64,000 nt of DNA from Olsenella sp. An290 (GTDB lineage: Bacteria; Actinomycetota; Coriobacteriia; Coriobacteriales; Atopobiaceae), in NCBI RefSeq assembly GCF_002159535.1, contig NZ_NFIU01000008.1, positions 26,816 through 90,815 on the forward strand. Reading direction: 5' to 3'. Of the stretch, positions 34,615 through 44,054 are shown piece after piece. Below the pieces are notes generated by a model that had not been told where the DNA came from, made no database searches, and worked only from the letters and a program-made list of their open reading frames with translations. Position 1 is the first letter of the stretch. The number at the start of each line of letters is the position of its first letter. Both the position numbers and the translations under genes were made by a program.

Positions 34615-35334
34615 ATGGCTGCTGGGCACGAGGGCGCGGGCACGCGCCCCGCAAACGGGAGGCAGGGGGCTCGGACCCCCAAGAGCGCCGCGACGCGCGA
34701 GAAGATCATGCGCGCCGCGGCCGAGCTCATGGTGGAGCGCGGCGACGTCGAGTTCCAGATGGGCGAGGTCTCCGCGCGCTGCGGCCTGTCGAAGGGCTCC
34801 CTCTACTACTACTTCGCGGACCGCTCGGCGCTCGTGCGCGCGGTCTTTGACCGCTCGGTGGACGACCTCGTGGGCGAGGTCGAGGCCGTCGTGGCGTCGG
34901 CCCCCTCGGCGGCCGCGTCCATCCTGGGGCTCGTGCGGGCGCTTGCCGACGCGGTGCGGCCCGGCGGGCCGCTCATGCTGGCCATGGTCAACCGACCGGA
35001 GCGCGCGGCCGGGGCCGCGGCGGGGCTTGTGGAGGAGTCGCGGCTCTCGCGGGTCGTGGACATCCTCACCGCGCAGGTCGAGCGCGCCAAGGGCGAGGGG
35101 CTCGTCAGGCCCGAGATCAACGGGCGGCTTGCGGCGGCGGCCGTGGCCGGGGCGTTTCTGGTCTTCGAGCACGTGGCGCCGGCGGGCGCCGGCGGGGCCG
35201 GGGACGGCGGCGGAGCCGGCGAGGTGCTCGTGCGCGAGGTCGTCGACCTGGCGTTTGCCGGCATGGGGACCGAGCGCGGGCGCGCGCTCCTCTCCGAGGC
35301 GCTGGGGGGTGCGGGCGCGGGCCAGGCCTCCTGA
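34615..35334 (+). CDS. TetR family transcriptional regulator
   Basis: This 239-residue protein has a TetR DNA-binding domain at residues 25-75: 'TREKIMRAAAELMVERG', then 'MGEVSARCGLSKGSLYYYFADRSALVRAVF'. The C-terminal ligand/dimer domain is Ala-rich. ATG 34615 follows GGAAGGGAGG; the very long frame upstream is antisense to the YhgE genes and is not coding. It diverges from the YhgE pair, so it probably regulates that operon. Confidence 0.92.
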   Translation: MAAGHEGAGTRPANGRQGARTPKSAATREKIMRAAAELMVERGDVEFQMGEVSARCGLSKGSLYYYFADRSALVRAVFDRSVDDLVGEVEAVVASAPSAAASILGLVRALADAVRPGGPLMLAMVNRPERAAGAAAGLVEESRLSRVVDILTAQVERAKGEGLVRPEINGRLAAAAVAGAFLVFEHVAPAGAGGAGDGGGAGEVLVREVVDLAFAGMGTERGRALLSEALGGAGAGQAS

Positions 35335-35412
35335 CGTGTGGTTGCTGCGGCGTTTTCCCGGCGTGCGGTTTGCGCCCGGGGCTTGGGGTACTATTTCTGA
35401 GCCAGCCGAGCA

Positions 35413-35440
35413 GGGGGCGGAATGGTAACGGCCGCCCTCC
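35413..35440 (+). promoter_or_regulatory. Hairpin in the metK leader
   Basis: GGGGGCGG and CCGCCCTC pair (8 bp, one G-T) around an 11-base loop, 20 bases before the metK start. It may be part of an RNA regulator or simply a structured leader. It does not match a SAM-I box that I can recognise. Confidence 0.35.
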
Positions 35441-35460
35441 CAAGCGAAAGAAGGAGCAAC

Positions 35461-36744
35461 ATGTCCTCACCCAATCGTTCCAACCCGTCCGAGCGCTCGT
35501 ACCTCTTCACCTCGGAGAGCGTGACCGAGGGACACCCGGACAAGATCTGCGACCAGGTCTCAGATGCCATCCTCGACGCCCTCCTCGCCAAGGAGGCCGA
35601 GCTCGAGGCCAAGGGGTACGTCTCCCCCTCGGGCGTCCCCGCCAGCGTGGACAACGTGCGCTGCGCCTGCGAGACCTTTGCCACCACGGGCACCGTCATC
35701 GTGGCGGGAGAGATTCGCACCGAGGCCTACGTGGACGTGCAGAAGATCGCGCGCGACGTCATCCGCCGCATCGGGTACGACCGCGCGAAGTACGGCTTTG
35801 ACTGCGACACCTGCGGTGTCCTCAACCTCATCCACGAGCAGAGCCCCGACATCGCCGCCGGCGTCGACGAGTCCTTCGACGTGCAGGCCGGGCGCACCAC
35901 GGACCCGCTCGACCTTGTGGGCGCGGGCGACCAGGGCATGATGTTCGGCTACGCCACCGACGAGACCTCGGTCTACATGCCGATGCCGCACTACCTGGCG
36001 AGCCGCATGGCGGAGCGCCTGGCGGCCGTGCGCAAGGACGGCACGGTGGGCTACCTGCGCCCGGACGGCAAGACCCAGGTGACCGTGCGCTACGAGGACG
36101 ACCGCCCCGTCGAGGTCACGGCCGTCGTGGTCTCCACGCAGCATGCCGACGAGGTCACGGACATGGCCGTGGTGCGCGAGGACATGCTGCGCCACGTGAT
36201 CGCGCCCGTGCTCGACGCGTCGGGGATTCCGTGGCGTGACGCCCAGGTCTACGTGAACCCCACCGGGCGCTTTGTGGTGGGCGGTCCCATGGGCGACGCG
36301 GGCCTCACCGGCCGCAAGATCATCGTGGACACCTACGGCGGCATGGGCCGGCACGGCGGTGGCTGCTTCTCCGGCAAGGACTGCACCAAGGTGGACCGCT
36401 CTGCTGCCTACGCCGCGCGCTGGGTCGCCAAGAACGTGGTGGCCGCGGGCCTGGCAAGGCGCTGCGAGGTACAGCTTGCCTACGCGATCGGCGTCTCCCA
36501 CCCGCTCTCCGTGATGGTGGACACCTTTGGCACGGGCACGGTGCCGGGCGACGTGATCGAGGCCGCCGTGGCGCGCGTCTTTGACCTGCGTCCCGGTGCC
36601 ATCATTCGCGACCTCGACCTGCGCCGCCCGATCTTCGAGAAGACCGCGGCATACGGCCACTTTGGTCGCGAGCTGCCCGAGTTCACGTGGGAGCGCTGCG
36701 ACCGCGTGGACGAGCTGCGAGCGGCGGTGGCTGAGCTGCGGTAG
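35461..36744 (+). CDS. metK: S-adenosylmethionine synthetase
   Basis: This 427-residue enzyme makes SAM from methionine and ATP. Family signatures are '[24 protein letters not shown]' near the N-terminus, '[16 protein letters not shown]', and the C-terminal '[23 protein letters not shown]' (here GGGCFSGKD in place of the usual GGGAFSGKD). ATG 35461 has AAGGAG seven bases upstream. It is slightly longer than the usual 385-400 residues because of an insertion at '[17 protein letters not shown]'. It stands alone, downstream of the TetR gene. Confidence 0.97.
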   Translation: MSSPNRSNPSERSYLFTSESVTEGHPDKICDQVSDAILDALLAKEAELEAKGYVSPSGVPASVDNVRCACETFATTGTVIVAGEIRTEAYVDVQKIARDVIRRIGYDRAKYGFDCDTCGVLNLIHEQSPDIAAGVDESFDVQAGRTTDPLDLVGAGDQGMMFGYATDETSVYMPMPHYLASRMAERLAAVRKDGTVGYLRPDGKTQVTVRYEDDRPVEVTAVVVSTQHADEVTDMAVVREDMLRHVIAPVLDASGIPWRDAQVYVNPTGRFVVGGPMGDAGLTGRKIIVDTYGGMGRHGGGCFSGKDCTKVDRSAAYAARWVAKNVVAAGLARRCEVQLAYAIGVSHPLSVMVDTFGTGTVPGDVIEAAVARVFDLRPGAIIRDLDLRRPIFEKTAAYGHFGRELPEFTWERCDRVDELRAAVAELR

Positions 36745-37416
36745 GGGATTGCCGGCAGGCTTGTTCCCGCGCGGGGCGAGTGTTCTCGAGGCGATGTGGC
36801 GGCGCCAGAAAAGATACCTATGGGCAATTTGCTCGCAGCTGGGCGACCTCCGGCGGCTTACGCCGGAGGTCGCACTTCGTTTGCGTGGGAACGTTGGAAT
36901 GTCACGGTCCAACTGTCACGGTCCAACTTTTCGTCCTCATCGACATACAGTGCCGTACGCATATGATTCAGAACTTGTCTTTGGAGATGGCGTTGTTCCA
37001 TCCAATCGGTACGGTCCGCTACGTGAGCGACAAAGACTGGCATGACTGCAGGCACATGGGAGTCGATAGCATTCAAGAGACTGTGGAGGAGGGCGAATCA
37101 GGTAACAAATGATAGAGCAGGCAATAGAAGAAAAAAGTTGAAAACGTGAAGCTTTTGTGGTGTGGCAAGGGGACTGAGGGTGTAGTCTCAGCTCATCAAA
37201 GAATCAAGATTGATACTCCCTACATGCTATTGGTGATACAACCATAATAATGTACGAGCGCAGCAGAATGAAAAATGCCTGGAGGTAGAGCGTAGGCAGA
37301 GGCCATTCATGGCGAGATTAGCAACACTTCCCGATAAGCTGACGTGAGAATGGGCAGCATCTAGTAAGTTACATAACAAGATTGAAAAATGCTCATGCAT
37401 CCAGTGGGGAGACATA
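36745..37416 (+). other. 670-base spacer with hairpin and short direct repeats
   Basis: No gene is supported. A perfect 13-bp hairpin at 36843-36873 (GCGACCTCCGGCG, GCTTA loop) probably terminates metK. Two adjacent 14-base copies of GTCACGGTCCAACT lie near 36900-36927. From about 37100 the base composition drops sharply in GC up to the NACHT gene, marking the left edge of inserted DNA. Confidence 0.55.
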
Positions 37417-39723
37417 ATGTGGCAGGAATTGGAAAAAAGTGTCAGAGAAATCGCCAGTCTTCGGTGGAAATGTAGAGCAACTACAGAGATAATTGCCGGG
37501 GTCAAGTGCGACTGTATACTACATATTTCTGACGAAGAAACTGTTGCCGTTGAAATTACACAGCAGCATAATATTAATAAAATCAGAAAAGATATTTCAA
37601 ATTTAGACTTAGTGAAGCATGCACTTTTCAATAATGATGGAATTTTTACACGTTGTTATATTGTCCTAGAGAAAACGCCGACTGATGCTATGAGAGAGGC
37701 AGGTAAAGCATCAAAGGTAAAGGTTCTCTCCATTGAAGAGTTCAAAAACGAGTTCTTTAATTATTCTGGCTACGTTTACGCCAGAAAAAACGGACAATTT
37801 GGAAGTCTTGTTAACGCGAAAACTGGGGAACCGGAAAAAGATAATGTATTTATCAATGTGTCGTACATGAATCTTTGCAAAGAAAGAAGAGAAATTAAGA
37901 AATCATCATATACACTTTCCGAAATGAAAGATCAACTTCGTAAAGGTAGAAGAATTGTCTTAAAAGGTGACTTTGGTTTAGGAAAAAGTAGATGCATTAA
38001 GCAGATATTCTCCGAAATGACCACAGAATCATCATCAATTTCGTATGTACTTGCAATCAACCTACGCAATCATTGGGGAGCGGTATCCGCAAAAGAGATC
38101 CTGGATCGTCACTTCTCTGATTTGGGGATTAATGGTGAGTCATTCATAAACAATTTTCTTACTGATGAATATATGAAATTACATGTGATTCTCCTTTTAG
38201 ACGGTTTCGATGAAATTGGAACACAATCTTGGTTCTCTGATAAGCAGGCCATGCAACATACGAGGGCGATGTCATTGCGCGGCGTTAAGCAATTGATTTC
38301 TATTTCGAAAGGTGGAGTTCTTATTTCGGGGAGAGACTACTATTTCAACTCCGATGAGGAGATGTTTGAAGCCCTAGGTCTCGACTCTTCAAATACTTTA
38401 AAACTTGGGTGTAAGACTCAGTTTTCTGACGAGGAACTCTCTGAATATTTAGAAAAAAATCTATCAAGTAGATACCTTGATCAAGTGAGTAGCTTCCCAT
38501 TTAGATGGATTCCTAAGCGTCCGCTTGTCATCCAGTACTTTCTAACCTTAATTGAGAGCAACCAAGAGACTCTTCCTGTCTTTAATTCAAACTATACGTT
38601 CTGGAATTATTTCTTTAATGAAATATGCAGACGTGAGGCAAGTATAAATCCAGCCATATCCCAACTTACTGTTAAACGGGTCATGCTTCTGCTGGCAGAT
38701 CTAACGCGTCGAACGCAAAAACCAACCGGACCCATTACGCAAGGTGATTTATCTGATGTGTTCAAATCTGTGACAGGCGTATTTCCTAACGATGAGTCTG
38801 CCCTGATGCTTCAGCGGCTACCTTCGATCGGTAGAATCTCCGCAGATTCACCAGATAGAGAATTCCATGATGGCTATATCTTAAACGGATTAAGGGCTCA
38901 AAATATTATCAATCTCTATTTTTCTTACCTAAAGTCAACTACTGGTGATGGCTCTCAACATAATGCATCATATTATGGTAAGCGCTGGAATTATTGTCTT
39001 GAGTTGTCCGGTCTCGAGATTTTGTCTGATTATATTGATTCAAATCATCTTACAGATAACTTCATATCTTTCGCCAAATTCTGTTTAGACCGTTCCTTGA
39101 ATCACCAGCTTGTTGCTGACATAATAGCCGCATTATGCCTAACTGATACTGAATCGCTTGATTTTAGAGGGATTAGTATCGATTACTCTGAATTCACTGT
39201 TCTTTCATTTAAACGCAAGAAAGTATTTAATTTAACACTACGAAATTGTACGGTCTATTCTCTGGATTTAACTAATTCAAACGTAGATAATTCTGTTTCT
39301 TTCCCTAATACTGATATTGGAGAAGTTGCCGGCGTCTCTTCAGTAAATGGTGTTCCCGAATGGTTAGAAAGCTGTAAACAAATTAAAAAATTTGAATACC
39401 TTCATTCAAACTCAGCTGTGAGAAAGGGTGAGCTATCAGTTCCGCATCGCATGCTGATAGAAATTCTGAGAAAACTCTTCTTAGAGCCAGGAAGTGGACG
39501 CCAAGAGTCGACTTTGACAAGAGGCATGGGACAAAGTGCCGACAAAAAGCTCGCTAAGCAAATTATTAGGATTCTGATTGATGAAGAGATGATTACTTAT
39601 TATAAAGCAGACTCTGGAAAAGTCTATAAGCCGAACCGTAATCAACAGAGCAGGGTTGACTCTATTCTTAGTGACTTGACACTAAGCTCTGATTCGATAT
39701 GGGATCGTGTTAGTCGTTTATAG
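37417..39723 (+). CDS. NACHT-family NTPase with nuclease-like N-terminus (candidate bacterial NLR defence protein)
   Basis: This is a 768-residue STAND NTPase. Residues 20-60 include 'KCDCILHISDEETVAVEITQQ' elements (D32, E46), resembling a divergent PD-(D/E)xK core in which the usual Lys is Thr/Gln. The NACHT domain has Walker A GDFGLGKS (184-191) and Walker B 'LLLDGFDEI' (D262). The C-terminal third has pentapeptide-like turns ('LDFRGISIDYSEF', 'LTLRNCTVYSLDLTNSNVDN') and a winged-helix-like end. The gene is much richer in A+T than its neighbours. ATG 37417 follows GGGGAGA. It sits alone between housekeeping genes, like known bNACHT/Avs-type anti-phage genes. Confidence 0.8.
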   Translation: MWQELEKSVREIASLRWKCRATTEIIAGVKCDCILHISDEETVAVEITQQHNINKIRKDISNLDLVKHALFNNDGIFTRCYIVLEKTPTDAMREAGKASKVKVLSIEEFKNEFFNYSGYVYARKNGQFGSLVNAKTGEPEKDNVFINVSYMNLCKERREIKKSSYTLSEMKDQLRKGRRIVLKGDFGLGKSRCIKQIFSEMTTESSSISYVLAINLRNHWGAVSAKEILDRHFSDLGINGESFINNFLTDEYMKLHVILLLDGFDEIGTQSWFSDKQAMQHTRAMSLRGVKQLISISKGGVLISGRDYYFNSDEEMFEALGLDSSNTLKLGCKTQFSDEELSEYLEKNLSSRYLDQVSSFPFRWIPKRPLVIQYFLTLIESNQETLPVFNSNYTFWNYFFNEICRREASINPAISQLTVKRVMLLLADLTRRTQKPTGPITQGDLSDVFKSVTGVFPNDESALMLQRLPSIGRISADSPDREFHDGYILNGLRAQNIINLYFSYLKSTTGDGSQHNASYYGKRWNYCLELSGLEILSDYIDSNHLTDNFISFAKFCLDRSLNHQLVADIIAALCLTDTESLDFRGISIDYSEFTVLSFKRKKVFNLTLRNCTVYSLDLTNSNVDNSVSFPNTDIGEVAGVSSVNGVPEWLESCKQIKKFEYLHSNSAVRKGELSVPHRMLIEILRKLFLEPGSGRQESTLTRGMGQSADKKLAKQIIRILIDEEMITYYKADSGKVYKPNRNQQSRVDSILSDLTLSSDSIWDRVSRL

Positions 39724-39898
39724 TATAAAAATTATAAGTAATTTGTTCGCTGGAGACATCAGTCAAAATCTCGGCCTAGGATTGGTCCGTGGAAGTGTCC
39801 GATATATGCTAGGTGGGAGCTAGAGGGACTCCGGAGTTTCATCGCAAGAAGAGGCGGGCCGGTGAGCCGGCGCGGGTGAAGAGCCCGTTCGTAGGGGC

Positions 39899-40105
39899 AA
39901 GCGTGACTTCTAGCGAGTCAAGTACGCCAGCTCACCCAAAGTCACGCTTTGCGCCTCCAGAGCGTGAGTTTCAGCGAGTTACGTGGCGGCAACTCGTTTA
40001 AAGTCACGCTTCGTATGTCAAAGCGTGACTTCCAGCGAATCAAGTTGTGGCGACTCACCCAAAGTCACGCTTTGCACGTTGAAAGCGTGACTTCTAGCGA
40101 GGTGC
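39899..40105. repeat. Array of 61-base palindromic repeats upstream of priA
   Basis: Three full units and one partial have a period of 61-62 bases (agcgtg at 39900, 39961, 40022, 40084). Each begins AGCGTGACTT and ends AAGTCACGCT, forming a hairpin around a variable interior with TCAAGT and CTCACCC motifs; unit 2 is the most diverged. The rest of 39724-40219 shows no gene. Confidence 0.8.
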
Positions 40106-40219
40106 TGTGGCTGTGACGCCAGCCGTAGCGCCCTCGCTCTGAGGGCCGGCCCCGCGCCGAGTCCGCGCTCCCCGCTACAATGGAGGCCCATCCCGGCAGA
40201 AGAACGGAGGCCCCGCGCC

Positions 40220-42523
40220 ATGCCTTACGCGAGCGTCGTGCTCGACATACCCACGCGCCAGCTCGAGGGCACGTTTGCCTACGCCGTGCCCCCCGAGCTC
40301 GCCGCCGATGCCACGACGGGCGCCACCGTCCTCGTCACCTTCTCCCATCGGGTCGCCGTGGGCTACGTTCTCGATGTCACCGACACGCCGCCCGAGGACG
40401 TCTCGCCCAAGAAGATTCAGCCCATTGTGCAGGCCCTCGCACCCTCGGCCTTCGATGACACCGCCGCGCGGCTCGCCGCCTGGATCTCCCGGGAGTATGC
40501 CTGCCCGCTCTGTGACGCCGTCCGCCCCTTCCTCGCGCCCGGCCAGAAGGTCAAGGTCACCCGTTCCGCCCCGGACGCCCCCTGGGAGCTCAAGACGGAT
40601 CGCGCCGGCGCCGTCGACGTCCGCTGGGCCTCGCTCACCCCGGCCGCCAACGAGTTCACGCCCGCCCGCAACGCCTCCCGCCAGCGTGCCGTGCTCGACG
40701 CCCTGCGCGAGGGCCCGCAGCGCGTCTCCGAGCTCTCGGCCACCATCCCCGGCGCCGCGTCCGCCGTGACCGCGCTCGCAAGGCGCGGCGTCGTGCAGGT
40801 GGAGTCCCGCCGCCGGCTTCGCGGCTCGGAGGACACCACGCTCTCCTCGGCCGCCGCGCCGCGCCCCGAGCGCCTCACGGAAGGCCAGCTCGCCGCCCTC
40901 TCCGCCATCGAGTCCGCCCGCCGCGCCTCGCGTGGCGACGTGGTGCTCGTGGACGGCGTCACCGGCTCCGGCAAGACCGAGGTCTACCTCGCCGCCATCG
41001 AGCGCGCCCTCGCCGACGGCCGCGGTGCGCTCGTCCTGGTCCCGGAGATCAGCCTCACGGCGCAGACGGTGGGGCGCTTTCGCAGCCGCTTCGGCGACGA
41101 CGTCGCCGTGCTCCACAGCCGGCTCTCCGCCGGCGAGCGCTTCGACCAGTGGGACCTTGTGCGACAGGGACGCGCCCGCGTGGTGGTGGGCGCCCGCTCG
41201 GCGCTCTTTGCCCCGCTCGCGGACACCGGCCTCATCATCATCGACGAGGAGCACGAGGCCTCCTACAAACAGGACAAGTCCCCGCGCTACCACGCCCGCG
41301 AGGTCGCCGCCGAGCTCGCCCGCGAGCGCGGCGCCGCGCTCGTGCTGGGCTCGGCCACGCCCTCCCTCGAGGCGCTTGAGCGCTGTCGCGAGGGCGGCTA
41401 CCGCGGCGCCCGCTGGACGCGCGTCGAGATGCCGGAGCGCCCCGGCACCGCCGTCCTGCCCCGCGTCACCGTCGTGGACATGGGGGAGCAGTTCCGCGGC
41501 GGTGGGCGCTCCATCTTCTCGGGCCCCCTCGTCCGCGCGCTCGAGGGCGTGACGGAGCGCCGCGAGAAGGCCGTCCTCCTGCTCAACCGTCGCGGATTCG
41601 CCAACTTCCTCATGTGCCGCGAGTGCGGCTGCGTGCCCGAGTGCCCGCACTGCTCGACGGCGCTCACCTACCACGAGCGCACCCACGAGCTCGCGTGTCA
41701 CACCTGCGGCCGCACGTGGCCCGTGACCGCCTACCCCAACCCCGCCACGCGCTGCCCCAACTGCGGGAGCCGCTACCTCGCCGCCTTTGGCGTGGGAACC
41801 CAGCGCGTGGAGGACGAGCTGCGCATGCTCCTTCCCCAAGACGTCGAGGTCATCCGCATGGACGCGGACACCACGCGCGCCAAGGGCGCCCACCAGCGCC
41901 TCCTCGAGCAGTTCGACGCCGCCGAGTGCGCCGTGCTCGTGGGCACGCAGATGATCGCCAAGGGCCTCGACTTCCCCGAGGTCACGCTCGTGGGCGTGGT
42001 CAATGCGGACACCATGCTCAAGCTGCCGGACTTTCGTGCCGCCGAGCGCACCTACGACCTCCTCGAGCAGGTGGCGGGCCGCGCCGGCCGCGGCGAGCGC
42101 CCGGGCGAGGTCGTCGTCCAGACCTGGTGGGCGTCCCACCCGGCCATGCGCGCCGTCGCGACGCACGACCGCGCGACCTTCCTGGAGGCCGAGCTCGCCG
42201 AGCGCGCCGAGGCCTCCTACCCGCCCTTCAGCCGCCTCGCCAACGTGGTGGCCTGGGGGGCGAGCGAGCGCGCCGTCCGCGACCTCACCGCCCGCCTGGC
42301 GGAGGAGCTCCGCCGCCGCGTGGGCGCCGAGCCCGGCTGGGAGGTCCTGGGCCCCGCCGACTGCGTGAAGGCCCGCGTCAAGGACCGCGTCCGCCGCCAC
42401 GTGCTCGTGAAGGCGCCGCTCTCGGCCGACCTCGGGACCATGCTTTCCTCGTGCGTGGCTTCGCTCGGCCGTCCCGTGGGTATTAACATGTCAGTGGACA
42501 TAGACCCCTACGACCTGATGTGA
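40220..42523 (+). CDS. priA: Primosomal replication-restart helicase PriA
   Basis: This 767-residue helicase reloads the replisome at stalled forks. It has an N-terminal 3'-end-binding domain ('VVLDIPTRQLEGTFAYAVP'), Walker A GVTGSGKTE (246-254), DEEH box (342-345), a zinc-binding insertion with eight cysteines ('CRECGCVPECPHC', 'CHTCGRTW', 'CPNCGS'), and 'GTQMIAKGLDFPEVTLVGVVNAD'. ATG 40220 has GGAGG nine bases upstream. It heads a priA-def-fmt-rsmB run, a common bacterial order. Confidence 0.96.
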   Translation: MPYASVVLDIPTRQLEGTFAYAVPPELAADATTGATVLVTFSHRVAVGYVLDVTDTPPEDVSPKKIQPIVQALAPSAFDDTAARLAAWISREYACPLCDAVRPFLAPGQKVKVTRSAPDAPWELKTDRAGAVDVRWASLTPAANEFTPARNASRQRAVLDALREGPQRVSELSATIPGAASAVTALARRGVVQVESRRRLRGSEDTTLSSAAAPRPERLTEGQLAALSAIESARRASRGDVVLVDGVTGSGKTEVYLAAIERALADGRGALVLVPEISLTAQTVGRFRSRFGDDVAVLHSRLSAGERFDQWDLVRQGRARVVVGARSALFAPLADTGLIIIDEEHEASYKQDKSPRYHAREVAAELARERGAALVLGSATPSLEALERCREGGYRGARWTRVEMPERPGTAVLPRVTVVDMGEQFRGGGRSIFSGPLVRALEGVTERREKAVLLLNRRGFANFLMCRECGCVPECPHCSTALTYHERTHELACHTCGRTWPVTAYPNPATRCPNCGSRYLAAFGVGTQRVEDELRMLLPQDVEVIRMDADTTRAKGAHQRLLEQFDAAECAVLVGTQMIAKGLDFPEVTLVGVVNADTMLKLPDFRAAERTYDLLEQVAGRAGRGERPGEVVVQTWWASHPAMRAVATHDRATFLEAELAERAEASYPPFSRLANVVAWGASERAVRDLTARLAEELRRRVGAEPGWEVLGPADCVKARVKDRVRRHVLVKAPLSADLGTMLSSCVASLGRPVGINMSVDIDPYDLM

Positions 42524-42554
42524 CGCCGGCCGCGCCGCCGGCAAAAGGAGGACC

Positions 42555-43103
42555 ATGAACGAGCTCAGCCAGATCGTGCTCTCGCCCGACCCCCGCCTCG
42601 CGCAGGAGTGCGCCCCCATCGAGGTCATCGACGACGAGGTCCGCGCGCTCGCCAAGCGCATGCTCAAGGTCATGTACGCGGCGGACGGCTGCGGCCTTGC
42701 GGGCCCGCAGATTGGCGAGATGCGCCAGATCGTGGTCATCGACGTCGACTGGGCGGGCAAGGGCTCCAAGAAGAACCCCTACGTGCTCATCAACCCCAAG
42801 ATCGTCACGGCCGACGGCCCGGAGCGCGAGGGCTCCGAGGGCTGCCTCTCCTTCCCGGGGATCAGCGTCTCGGTGACCCGCCCGTCCCACGTGATCGTGC
42901 AGGCGCAGAACCTCGACGGCGACCTCATGCAGTACGAGGCCGCCGACAACCTGCTCGCCGTCTGCCTCCAGCACGAGATCGACCACGTCCACGGCGTCAC
43001 CATGATGGACCACCTGCCGCCGATCCGCCGCGCCGAGGCCCAGCGCGAGTACGAGGCCGCCCTCGCCGCGGGCGCCCGCCCCGGCGACACCGAGGTGGAG
43101 TAG
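42555..43103 (+). CDS. def: Peptide deformylase
   Basis: This 182-residue metalloenzyme removes the formyl group from nascent N-terminal methionine. All three motifs are present: 'GCGLAGPQIG' (motif 1), 'EGCLSFPG' (motif 2, metal Cys) and 'LQHEIDHVHG' (motif 3, HExxH). ATG 42555 follows AAAGGAGG. It is encoded directly upstream of its pathway partner fmt. Confidence 0.96.
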   Translation: MNELSQIVLSPDPRLAQECAPIEVIDDEVRALAKRMLKVMYAADGCGLAGPQIGEMRQIVVIDVDWAGKGSKKNPYVLINPKIVTADGPEREGSEGCLSFPGISVSVTRPSHVIVQAQNLDGDLMQYEAADNLLAVCLQHEIDHVHGVTMMDHLPPIRRAEAQREYEAALAAGARPGDTEVE

Positions 43104-43112
43104 GGGGTGCCC

Positions 43113-44054
43113 ATGCCTGCCATGACGAGCCAGCGCCCGACGCGCGTGGTCTTCATGGGCACGCCGGAGTTCGCCGTGCCGTCCCTCTCCGCGCTCGCCG
43201 AGGCGTGCGAGGTCGCGCTCGTGGTCACGCGCCCGGACGCGGTGCGCTCCCGCGGGAAGCGCCTCGAGCCCTCTCCCGTGAAGGCGCGTGCGCTCGAGCT
43301 CGGCCTTCCCGTGCTTGAGACCAACCGCATGACGCCCGAGGCCATGGTGGCCCTCCGCGCCGCCGAGGCCGACGTCTTCTGCGTGGCCGCCTTCGGCTGC
43401 ATCCTGCCCGACGAGGTGCTCGCCATGGCACCCGCGGGCTGCGTGAACGTGCACGCCTCGCTCCTGCCGCGCTGGCGCGGCGCCGCGCCCATCCAGCGTG
43501 CGATCCTCGCCGGGGACGCCGAGACGGGCGTCTCCATCATGCGCATCGGCCACGGCGTGGACACGGGCGCCTACTGCGCCCAGGCCGCGACGCCGGTTGC
43601 CGGCAAGTCCGCCGCCGCGCTCACCGCCGAGCTCGCCGAGCTCGGCGCGCGCCTCCTCGTGGAGACGCTCCCCTCCGTCGTGGACGACTCGGCCGCCTGG
43701 ACGGAGCAGGACGAGGCCCGGGTCACACATGCCGCCAAGATCTCCAAGGCCGAGCTCCAGCTCGACCCGTCGGCCCCCGCCCGCGAGAACGCCCTGCGCG
43801 TGCTCGCGTCCTCCGACGCGGCCCCCGCCCGCTGCGCCGTCGCCGGCCGCGGCCTGCGCGTCTGCGACGCCCGGGAGGCCGAGAAGAGCCTCGGGCCCGG
43901 CGTGGTCCTCGCGTCCCGCGGCCACGTCCTTCTCGGCTGCTCGGACGGCTCGCTCGAGCTGCTCCGCGTGAAGCCGGACGGCAAGCGCGAGATGGAGGCA
44001 TCCTCCTGGGCCGCCGGGCTGCGCGGCGAGGGCCTCTCCTGGGGGCGCGTCTAG
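43113..44054 (+). CDS. fmt: Methionyl-tRNA formyltransferase
   Basis: This enzyme of about 313 residues formylates initiator Met-tRNA. The signatures are 'VVFMGTPEFAVPSLSAL' at the N-terminus and 'NVHASLLPRWRGAAPIQRAI' with the catalytic His/Asp region ('GVSIMRIGHGVDTGAY'). A C-terminal OB-like tRNA-binding domain follows. Starts at ATG 43113 or GTG 43107 are both possible, just after the def stop. The stop codon touches the GTG of rsmB, so the genes are coupled. Confidence 0.95.
   Translation: MPAMTSQRPTRVVFMGTPEFAVPSLSALAEACEVALVVTRPDAVRSRGKRLEPSPVKARALELGLPVLETNRMTPEAMVALRAAEADVFCVAAFGCILPDEVLAMAPAGCVNVHASLLPRWRGAAPIQRAILAGDAETGVSIMRIGHGVDTGAYCAQAATPVAGKSAAALTAELAELGARLLVETLPSVVDDSAAWTEQDEARVTHAAKISKAELQLDPSAPARENALRVLASSDAAPARCAVAGRGLRVCDAREAEKSLGPGVVLASRGHVLLGCSDGSLELLRVKPDGKREMEASSWAAGLRGEGLSWGRV

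Noticed and set aside
36780..37112. 110-codon plus-strand frame after metK
   Set aside because: Crosses a perfect hairpin and direct repeats, mixed composition and no recognisable domain.
37227..37631. 134-codon minus-strand frame at the NACHT gene start
   Set aside because: Overlaps the start of a well-supported gene, is Ser/Leu/Cys/His-rich and has no ribosome site.
39899..40105. Possible CRISPR array (regular 61-62 base period)
   Set aside because: The units are palindromes with diverged ends, not identical repeats separated by unique spacers, and no cas genes are near.
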